Shown piece after piece: positions 42,516 through 54,500 of a stretch of DNA of 64,000 bases. A program made the translations under genes and the position numbers. A model generated the notes under the pieces. It saw only the letters and a list, made by a program, of their open reading frames with translations, made no database searches and was not told the DNA's origin. Positions within the stretch are counted from its first letter, which is position 1. Every line of letters begins with the position of its first letter. The DNA comes from a virus: positions 1-64,000 of the IMG/VR virus record IMGVR_UViG_3300042691_027621; one strand, given 5' to 3'.

Positions 42516-45500
42516 TGTCAAGAATTAGAAGTGTAGATTTTTTACCTGAGATTTTTCAAACTGATGTCAACAAGCAGTTTTTTGCTGCTACTTTGGATCA
42601 GTTGATACAAGAACCTCAATTTAAGAAGACCCAGGGCTTTATTGGCCGCACAGTGGGACCTGGGGTCAACCCCAACGACCGTTATGTGATCGAGCCTAAT
42701 CGTGTTCGCGCTGACTATCAGCTAGAAGCAGGTGTGATCAGTCTTGAACCAGGCACAGGTAAAATTCAAGATGCTATTACCTATCCTGGTCTGCTGGATA
42801 GCATAGCTTATCAGACGGGTAGTCCTGGACTGACTAGTGGCATTATCTCTACCGAAGGTGGCGACAGTATTCGTCCAGACCGACTGTTCGAAAGCCAATA
42901 CTACACTTGGGACCCGTTCATTAACTGGGATACCTTTATCAACTTCAGTCAGTATTTCTGGTTGCCCAATGGCCCAGATGCTGTGACTGTGGCTGCTTCT
43001 ACTGTACCAGCTACCAACAACTTCACAGTTACTCGTTCTAACGATTATTATAACTTTTCTGGAGTACAAGGCAACGATCCTACTATTGATCTTGTGCGTG
43101 GCGGCAGCTATACTTTCCAAGTAGCTCAAAATCAAAAGCAAACCATAAACTACGGAGTAGGAAACAACGGCACCAGTGCTTATATAATAAATCTGGCAGC
43201 TAACCCCACTGTGTCTCTGGTACGGGGGAACACCTACACCTTTACATTGAGTCTAACAGGCGACTATCCGTTTTACATCAAAACATCGCCTACCACTGGT
43301 CTGACCAATATCTACAGCGATGGCGTAACCAACAATGGCGCTGTCACAGGCGTGATCACTTTTGTTGTACCACAAAATGCTCCAGACGTATTATACTATG
43401 CCGCTGCAAATCAAAGCAACATGCGTGGACAATTCAATGTCATTGACGCATCATCAGGCACTGGTTCCGGCTTCTGGATCCAAACAGCACCAGGGGTAAG
43501 CGGGCGAATTCCAGCTACACCAAACATCAGCAGTCGTGATGTACTGGGAGTGACCAACAACGGTGAAGACCTTGGCACAATCACTTTCAATGTGCCCACT
43601 AAAACTGCTCAACAATTCTATTACGGCCTACCTAACGTAGGTGGCGGTACTAGTCCTTACAATGTTGACTTAATTACAGATCTTAAATTCAATCAAATTG
43701 ATGGAATAAAAGTCACTGATTTCCTAGCTACCTATGGTGGCATCGATGGCATCACTGAACTCAATGGTCGCACATTAGTTTTTGATCAACCCATTGTGGA
43801 CGTTGACCAAGGTGGCTGGTACAGCACTTCAATGTTTGATCCATTGAGTGCAGGCAGCACCAACAATGGTCTACCTGGTAGCTTTGACAGCTTGCCTTAT
43901 GCTCTGCAAACCACAGTACCGGTGAACGAACGATATAGCGTATGGCAAATCAACTATGTAGACAACGATGGCTATGTGACTATTCAGTTGGTTAGTACTC
44001 AGTTGATTGGCAATTTAGAAAAATTTAATATTCTGTACGGTACTACATACGCCAGCACTAGTTGGTACAAAAACGATGCTGGTTTCCTGCGACAAATACC
44101 TTTGCTCAGTGCTATTCAAGATACTTTGTACTATCAAGACGGTACTAACCCAGAAATTTTTGGACGTATTCGACTAATTGAACAACCGTTGGCATCAACA
44201 CTGTTCATAGAAGAAATACTAGGCAAAAAAACTTATACCAGCCCCAATGGAATTACATTTACCAACGGACTAAAAATTATTTTACGTGGTGAAGTAGTAC
44301 CAGCCAGCTATGCTGACAAAGAATACTATGTATCAGGCGTGGGCACAGCCATTGAACTGTTGCTGGTATCAAACTTTGTTGTGCCTGAAACTTATGTAGT
44401 TGACGCCAACGACAGTACCGCTGCGGTAGAACCAGCTGAGCTTGACTACTTGACTATAAACCGTGCCAGCAAAGATCTCAATGCCTGGACACGCAGCAAT
44501 CGATGGTTCCATATTGACGTTATCAATGCCACAGCTGAATACAACAGCACCACAGCTGATATCGACAACAGCTACAGAGCCAAACGACCAATCATTGAGT
44601 TTCGTCCTGGACTGCGCCTGTTTGACATGGGCACTGAAGGCAAGCAACCCGTTGATATAATAGATTTTGAAGAAACTGATGCGTTTTCTAATATTCAAGG
44701 TGCCACAGCCTACAGTGTTGATGGTTACAATTTAGTCAACGGCAGTCGAGTTATTTTTGCTGCTGACGAAGATGCAGATGTACGAAACAAAATTTGGGTG
44801 GTAAACTTTGTTGATCCAGACTCGATACCTCCACTAATTGCACAGCCAATTATTAACCTGACCTTGGCCACCGACGGCATAGTGCTGTTTAATCAATGTA
44901 CAGTTTGCACAGAAGGTACCACACTCAAAGGACTAACTTTCTGGTATGACGGTGTTGATTGGATCCGAGCACAACAAAAACAAGGTGTTCAACAATCTCC
45001 GTTGTATGATGTTTACGATGCCAACGGTGTTAGCTTTGGCAATAGAGCTGTATACCCATCGTCTACGTTTGTAGGCAGCAAGTTGTTTAGCTATGCGGTG
45101 GGCGACACAGGAATACTAGATCCTATATTACAGTTTCCTTTGCAGTATCTCAACCTCAACAACGTTGGCGATATTGTGTTTGAAAACAACTTGTACAAAG
45201 ATACATTCTTGTATGTTCGGGACAACGTGTCTGTTACTGAACCTATCAGTGCAGGTTTTGTTCAAGAATTTTTAACCAGAACAACAAGTGTTCGAGACAT
45301 TGGATGGAAAGTGGCAGCCACTGACACCCAGATTCGACAACAGTTTAAATTTACCTACACTGGTGAGTCATTGAAGTTAGACATCAAAGTTGAGTCAACA
45401 GTGGCACCTTTACAAAATCCTGTGCCTCCAGTTAAAGTATATGTTGGTTCAGAATTCAAAGACCCGGACACATATACTGTTGTTACCACAGACAACACTA

Positions 45501-48500
45501 CCACTATTACACTAGACGAAACCTATTTTGTTGGTGATATAATTGAAGTTTTAGCTTTGAGCAATCAAAGCAGTGCAGTGGCTTTTTATCAGGTGCCTAT
45601 TAACCTTGAAAAGAACCCACTCAATGGAAACAGTGCAAGTTTTACACTGGGTACAATTCGCACACACTACGAAAGTATCTGCGAAAATTTGTTGGATCTG
45701 ACTGGATCAATCAACGGTGCCAACAACACTAGAGACCTTGGTGACATTGGCCCGTATGGCTTGATAATTCTTCAACAGAGTGCTCCGTTGACGTTGGCTG
45801 GTTACTTTAATCGCAGCAAAGAATACAATATCTTTGCCAGCCTTCAATACAACAGTCGCGAGTATACCAAGTTTAAAAACCTGCTGATGAAAGAAGTTAC
45901 TCAACTAGAGATTAACTTTCAGACCACGGCTGAACTGCTCACAGAAGCCATGGCAAATATCACCGCTGGCAGAGTAGAAACCAACCCATTCTATTGGAGC
46001 GACATGTTGCCCAGTAGTTCAGTGTTTACTCAAACAGTGTACACAGTGAGCCTGATAACGACCAACGTATTTGATACAGTACAGGTATATAATTACACTT
46101 CTGCTAACTATCTTGGCCTGCTGGTTTACAAAAACAATCAACTGTTGATTCGCGGCATTGACTATGTTGTTGCCACAGATGGTCCACGAATCACAATCAC
46201 AACAACTCTGGCAGTGGGTGATAAAATCACCGTACAAGAGTTTCCAGCTACCTACGGCAATTTTGTGCCAAACACACCAACCAAATTGGGACTATACCCA
46301 GCATGGAAACCCGGCATAGTCACAGTAGACACCACCACTGGCACAGCTCAAGTAATCGTAGGACACGACGGCAGCCAAACACCTGTGTTTGGTGACGTGC
46401 GCGACGATGTGTTGTTGGAATTTGAAAAACGTATCTACAATAACCTCAAGGTAGACGGAAATCCAGTACCACTCAGTGTGTACGATGTATTGCCTGGACA
46501 ATTCAGAGACACTGGTTATAGTTTTTCAGAGATCAATCAGATTCTAGCACAAGATTTTTTAAGCTACGTTGGTTGGAACAAACTAGACTACAACAATCAG
46601 AATTACATTGCCAGCAATGAATTTAGTTGGAATTATTCTAATGCTACCAACAAGCTCAACGGAGAAAATCTTCTAGGTGCCTGGCGCGGGATCTATCGTT
46701 ATTTCTATGACACTCAAGATCCTTCCCGCACACCATGGGAAATGCTGGGCTTTACTATTGAACCTACCTGGTGGATCTCTACCTATGGTCCAGCACCTTA
46801 TACTAATACCAACCTGGTACTGTGGGATGATTTAGAAGCTGGCCTGATACGTGATCCTGCTGGCTCGTATTTCTTGCCGCAATATGTAAGGCCTGGTCTT
46901 ACTGATGTAATTCCAGTGGACTCAGAAGGCAACTTACTGAGCCCATTTGATTGTGTTGTTCAAGACTACGATGACCAGCAATGGCAACGAAGCTGGGTAG
47001 CAGGCGACGGCGGACCAGTAGAAGCATCTTGGTGGAATTCTAGTTCTTATCCTTTTGCTGTAATGCGACTGTTAGCATTGACTCGTCCAGCTAAATTTTA
47101 CAGCCTGTTTGCTGACCGAGATCTTTACAAGTTCAACGATGCGTTTAGCCAGTATCTTTACAATCAACGTTACCGCTTGGACGCCAACGGCATTGAAGTC
47201 TACGGCGACGGCGTCAGCAAAGCCAGTTATATCAACTGGATTGTGGATTACAATCAGCAGTTGGGTCTAAATTCTACAAAACGATTACAAGACGACTTGG
47301 CCAATTTAGATGTTCGTCTGTGCTATCGCATGGCCAGTTTCAGCGACAAGCAGTATATCAAACTATACACAGAAAAATCTAGCCCCAACAGTCTCAACAG
47401 CACGTTGCAGATCCCAGACGAAAGCTACGATTTACTGTTGTACAAAAATCAACCTGTTGAGCGATTGATTTACAGTTCTGTGGTAGTCCAAATAGTCGAA
47501 GGCGGGTACGCAGTCTATGGTTATTCAACTTCTCAACCCTATTTTAACATTGCAGTAAGCCAAGGTATTGGTAGGTTACGTCCTATCACCGTTGGTGATG
47601 TCACGGTCAGAGTTCCTACACAGTACACCAATTCAGTGGCTCAGGTTCCCTATGGCTTTGTGTTCACCAACCCCACCAGTGTGTGTGATTTCTTGTTGAG
47701 TTATGGCAAATTGTTGAAAGATCAAGGGTTGACCTTTGATGATCGCGCCAACGGATTCATACTAGACTGGGATCAAATGGCTCAGGAATTTTTGTATTGG
47801 ACACAGCAAGGATGGGAAAATGATAGTCTTATCAATCTTAACCCATTGGCAGGAAAGTTGATCATCACTAAACCAGGTTTGGTTGCTGACAGTATCGTAA
47901 CGCAGACCAGCGAAAACATTTTGTTGAATCAAAACAAACGTGAACTGAATACTCGCAACTTGAACATTGTACGTTTGGGCAACACACTGAGCCTTGAGCC
48001 ATTGACAGACGAAAGTTTGAGTTTTGCTGATTTTAGATTTACCAATTTTGAACACATGATTGTGCTAAACAATCGTAGTGTGTTCGGAGACTTGATCTAT
48101 GAACCAGTAACCGGAGCTAGACAAAGTCGTCTTGACCTAGTTGCCTTTAACTCAACACAGTGGAATGGTGTTGTTGATGCCCAGGGCTTTATTCTCAATC
48201 AAGACAACGTTGAAGAATGGACTGGATTTAAGAAATACACCAAAGGCCAAATTGTCAAATACAAAGATCAGTTTTGGAGTGCGCAAACCATAGTGAACCC
48301 AAAATCAAACTTTGATTTCAATGATTGGGTCAAGAGCGATTATGAACAAATTGAGCAAGGTTTGTTGCCTAACATTGCCAACAAATCCAATCAGTTGCAA
48401 CAGACCTACAGTGTTAATTCTGCTAACTTGGAACAAGATCAGGACTTGTTGAGTTATGGTCTAATTGGATTCCGACCAAGGCAGTATATGGCTGCACTGA

Positions 48501-51500
48501 ATCTAGATGATGTCAGTCAAGTCAACATATATCAGCAGTTCCTTAAGACCAAAGGAACTATTCTATCTGCCGAATTGTTAAGTCGAGCAAACCTAGGCAA
48601 AGAAGCAGCCGACTACAATATCTATGAAAATTGGGCAGTTCAGCGTGCGGTGTACGGCGCCAACGCCAACCGTAGTTTTGTTGAACTACGCCTTAACCGA
48701 GCACTGTTGAGTAGTAATCCAAGCCTGGTACAAGTGATTGAACCACAGCAAGTAAGTCAAGCTGACCAACAAATTTTGTTGAGTGATGTTTGGAAACAAA
48801 GTTACAAACTCACCGGAACAAACTTTTTGCCTACCACCGAAGAAACCATCACTGATACTGCTTTGCCCAGTGCCGGTTATGTAAATCTTAATGATGTAGA
48901 TATTACTGCATTTTCACTGACTGATGATAGTTCTGCCATTGAGGCAGCCCTTGGTGCAGTCAAGGTTGGATCAGATCTGTGGGTAGCCAAGGTCAACACC
49001 TATGATTGGGATGTATTCCGTTGCGTACAAGTTCCTGGATATATTGATCACGTCTGTGACAATCTTGACGGAACCAGTATTGCAAGATTTACCAAGGCAC
49101 ACGGACTAGTTCCAAGTGACCAACTGATCATCAGAGAATTTGATCCGTTGGTAGACGGTGTCTACACAGTGTTAGAAACACCAGACATCAACAGTGTTGT
49201 TATTGCGTATACGTTTGTTGGATCGCAGAGCGTGATTGAAGGTGTGGGCATTGGTTTTAGCTTGCAATCAGAGCGAGTAGCACAGGCCAGTGATATAATC
49301 AATCTTCCCTACGCTAATGATATTACCACAGGCAACAAAGTCTGGGTAGACAACAACGGCAACGGTCGCTGGGCAGTACTGGAAAAACAAAATCCGTTCT
49401 CAGACATTACTGAACTTGCGCCGCAACTTTTAGATGCCACAGAAGAGTACGGAGTAGCTGTAGCCCAGGCCAAAAATAGATTGGCAGCATTGGTAGGCAG
49501 TCCACGATACGGATTTAACGTTGGTGCTGAAAAAGGCGGAGTGTATGTTTACGTTAAAAACTACGGTGATCAATACATTCCTGTCAGTCCGCTAGATCAA
49601 GGAGATGCTGTACTCACACTTGACGTTACTGGAGCCCTAGGCTACGGTAATGCGGTGGACTTTGGAAATCAAACCTGGGCTATAGCTGGCGCCAGCAAGA
49701 GTCTAGGACCCGCAGGACAAGCAGATGTAGGTTATGCTGCAATCATTTATCGTGATCCTACACTGGGAGAACCAGGAGTAAATCCATATGCACAATGGCA
49801 ACTCATTGTGCCTGAAGATTTAGATACCCTGGGAGAGTTTGGTCACAGTGTTACCGTGAGCACAGATGAGCGCTGGGCTTATGTTGGAGCACCAGGAGCC
49901 AACAAAGTCTATGCCTATGGACGTGTGGATTGGGAAGACCAATTTGTACAGGCATTGGGCAACGGAACAACCAAGACTTATCAAATTGGTAATGTTATTC
50001 AAATCAATGCCAACACACAGTTAACAGTCACACTTGACGACACTGTGCAGTTTCTCACCACTGACTATACTGTAGCCGCTGATTTCAACTCTGTAACATT
50101 TACAACTGCTCCAGCAGCAGGTGTAGTGGTCAAAATACAAAGAATCAATCGTCTTAACGTGGATGGTGGTACCTATTTCAACGTAACTCAAAGCTCTACC
50201 ACTGGTGGCGGCTCTGGAGCAACATTTACAATTGAACGAATCAGAGGCCAAGTAGGACAGCTTCCGGGAGCTCCAACTATCAAGGGTAGAGTGGGTCTAG
50301 TGGCTGGAGGTATAGGTTACGCAGCCGGCAATACTGTTAGATTTGCTCCAAGCAAATTTGGCGGAACTGGAACCAGTCCCAGCAATGATATTGTTTTAAC
50401 AATCACTGGAGTCAACGCAACCACCGGTGCTATCGAAGCATATACTATTGCGTATAGTGCTCCAATAACAAACACATTCTCATTGAATGAATATTTCTTC
50501 ACAGCAACCAACATATATTCGTTCTCAGTGTATGTTGACGGTGTGTTGCAACGCCCACAGATTGATTACACATTTGGAGAAGATTCAACCTACGACCTTA
50601 CTTTGACTTCCAGCAGTTCTGGCTACAATGTTTATGGAACTGTAATTGAAGTACAAGCACAAAGTTACTTTGATTATGTTTACACGTTGACTGTTGCTGG
50701 ACTTGACGCTGGTGCAAGATTTGGTCACAGTGTGGCCACATCCACTGACGGTCGTCAAGTACTAGTCGGAACTCCTGACCGCACTGTTAGTGGCAAAGTA
50801 GAAGCCGGTAGTGTCTATGTATTTGATCGTAACGTGCAAAGATTTATCTACGGAACCGATCCAAGCTCAGTTGCATTTACAGTACTCGGAACAGTGACAG
50901 AACCAGTGAGTGTTATTGTAAACAATCAATTTTTGGTCAACGAAGCCAACGATGTTCTCAATGGCACCAATACCTTTACTGTGGCAGGGAATCTTGTGAC
51001 AGTAAACACTGATTTGGCAGTTGGCGACACAGTTGAAATAGAAACCAACCAATTTAGATTGATGCAGGCTATCACACAAAATACTGTTGCAGAATTTTCT
51101 AATTTTGGACAAGCGGTAGACCTTTGTGCTTACAATTGCAGCTTGTATGTTGGAGCACCACAAGATAGTACCGCCACCTGGAAAGCAGGTGCAGTGCAAC
51201 GCAGTGTAAATCAAAGTCGCAGCTATGGTACAATCACTGCCACAGTGGCCAACCCAAGTATCACAGTCGGCGACACACTGAGAGTCAACAACATTGACGT
51301 TGCAGTACCGTCAGCTGGCACACTGACCAGTTTTGCTTCGGCTATCAATGCTGATGTTCCCAATGTGATTGCAACTGTCAACAACGGTTTGTTGACTTTG
51401 AAAGTAAAAAATGCTGCCGCAGCCTCGCCTACAGACCTACTACAAGTTGCACCGGGCTCAGTTGGCACTGCATTTAATGCGTTTGGATTCCAGACGTTTA

Positions 51501-54500
51501 CCTACTCTCAGACACTGTACAGTCCTTACCCAACAGAATTTGCTCAGTTTGGTTACAGCGTGTCTGTGGATGAAACTGCGGTGAACCTAGTAGTGGGATC
51601 GCCACAGGGAACTTTGTGGGTGCTAACAATATGGGACGATGGACTGGTAGACTGGGACGGCAACAGTACCACATTCTTTAGTACCGTGGAGCAGAGCGGT
51701 AGTGTATACACCTACGATTATTTGCCTGCTGCCAACGAAAGCGCAGCCAACACAGGAAAATTTGTGTTTGGAATTCAAATAATTGATTCCAATGTAAGAC
51801 CGTTGGACGGTTATGGTACTTCGGTGAGCTATGTAGACGGGGTGCTGATGTTAGGTGCTCCGGGCAGCGATGCTGTGGCCAGTGACAGTACCGCTGCTGA
51901 TTACGGCCGAGTTTTTGTGTCACAAAACCCAAATAGAATTCCTGCGTGGACCACATTAAGACAACAACAACCAGTGGTTGACATTGGACTAATCAATGGA
52001 GTATTCACATACGATCGAATCACCAGTGCTCGTACTGAACAGTTTGATTTCTTTGATCCTTTGCAAGGCAAAATACTTGGCGCAGCAAGACAAAACATCG
52101 ATTACATTGGAGCTGTTGATCCAGCACAGTACGACAACGGTCCAACCAACAACAATGGCACAACATGGTTTGCAGAGCATGTGGGAGAAATTTGGTGGGA
52201 TATTGGTACAGTAAGATTTATTGACCCCAACCAAGATGATATCGTATATGCCAGCCGACGCTGGGGACAACTGTTCCCTGGTAGTACTGTAGACATTTAT
52301 CAGTGGGTCGAAAGCACAGTACCGCCAGCGTCTTACTCAGGACCTGGAGTACCTCTCAACATAAATTCGTTTAGTTTCAGCGCTCGTCTCAGCACAGACG
52401 GTGTTGTGAACACATATTATTATTTCTGGGTTCGAGGTATAACCACAGTGGCCACTAACAAAGGTAAAACTTTGAGTGCTACAACTGTAAGTCGCTACAT
52501 TGAAAATCCAAAAAGCAGCGGTATTCCGTACATTGCTCCTATCAATGCCAGCACAATTGCCTTGTATAATGCCGCAAACATCATCGAAGCGCAGGATACC
52601 ATAATCAACATTGAGTATGATCGTGAGTATACCACCAACAATGTTCACGTAGAGTATGAGCTGATTGCGCAAGACAAGTCCGACGGCTTCTTGAGCGACG
52701 GATTATATCGTAAATTACAGGACAGTTTCTGCGGAGTTGACACAGCAGGTAATCTTGTACCAGATCCTAACTTGAACGCAGCAGAACGATACGGTGTCCA
52801 ATTCCGTCCGCGCCAGTCAATGTTTGTGGATCGCTTTGAAGCTCTGAAAAATTATTTACAACGTGCCAATGCAGTGTTGGCCATGTACACTATTTCCGAA
52901 AGTAGAAGTTTTAATCTGCTGAATTCCAGCGATCCTGAGCCAGATTCCACCACCCCTGGACAGACTGAGCCAAACTGGAACATGCGTGTAGCCAACTTGG
53001 AAATTTTGAGTTTCCAAAACATATATGCTGTGCCAATTGGTTATAGATATCTAGTAGCCAGCGACAGTAGCAACAACGGTCTGTGGACAATCTATCAAGT
53101 GCAATACGTACAAAACGGACTATTTGATGCTCGAGAGTTAGTACTAATCAAGGTACAAAACTATGACACCAAACGTTACTGGAGTTACATTGACTGGTAC
53201 TTGCCGGGATACAACCCATCTACTAAAGTAACTGCAGAAGTTCCTAACTTCAGTACGTTAGACACCTTGTCTGTTCCTGTGGGAACCAGTGTGCGAGTGA
53301 CTGCTAACGCACAAGGTAAATTTGAAATTTATCTCAGGTCGTTGACTGGCTGGGATCGAGTGGCTTTAGAAGACGGTACCATTGCATTCTCGGCTGAATT
53401 GTGGGATTATGCACTGGGACGTTTTGGATTTGACGTTGAAGTGTTTGATGCGCAGTACTTTGATCAAGAGCCAGTGATTGAAACTCGCAAGATCATTCAG
53501 GCCATCAATCAAGAACTGTTCATCGACGACCTGCTGTTAGAACGCAATCGCAGCTTGACGCTGATGTTTAACTATGTGCTCAGTGAGTTTGCAGCCCCTG
53601 AGTGGTTGGTTAAAACTTCGTTGATTGACGTTGATCACCGAATTCGAAATCTAGAACCCTTCCAGAACTATCGTCAAGATAATCAGGAATTCGTTCTTGA
53701 CTATATTCAAGAAGTCAAGCCTTATCACGTACAAATTCGTGAATTTAATCTGTTGTACAATGGTCAAGACCAGTACGGCGGCGACGTCACTGACTTCGAT
53801 GTGCCAGCATACTACAACACTAGTTTGCCAATACCGCAGTACACAAGTCCAATATTAAACATCAGCGACACAACTGATCCACGTTACCAATCGCCATATT
53901 TGCTCAGCACTCCTGAACCTGATAACACACTCAGCGACGCTGATCCAGGTGCGTTAATTTGGCAAACTTGGCCTTACACACAATGGTATGGCAACTATTT
54001 GCTGAACTTACAAAGAATTGAGATAGTAGATGCAGGCTCAGGCTATACAGATGTTCCAACTGTGATTATCACTGGTGATGCTGATGTTCCTGCTACTGCT
54101 GAAGCTTTCTTGACCAGCTTTGGATCTATTGCTTTTATTACTATAACTGATCCAGGATCAGGATATTTTGCCACTCCAGTGATTACATTTGACGGGGGCA
54201 ACGGCACAGGCGCAAGAGCTTATCCTATAATGGGCAATGATCTTGTTCGTAGCTTTAAGACAGTGATCAAGTATGACCGTTGTTCGTATCAAACACAAGT
54301 TCTTACTTGGGATCCTAGTGGCACGTATGAAGACGGCACACTGGTACGATTCACTGATCGTGTATGGAGAGCATCTAGTCTAGATTCAACGGCTGTAGTA
54401 GGACCAACGTTTAATCTTGAAGATTGGACTCTAGTACCTGCCAGCGAACTTGGCGGCATAGACCGAACAGCTGGTTATTATGTTCCTGGGGTCAACGAGC

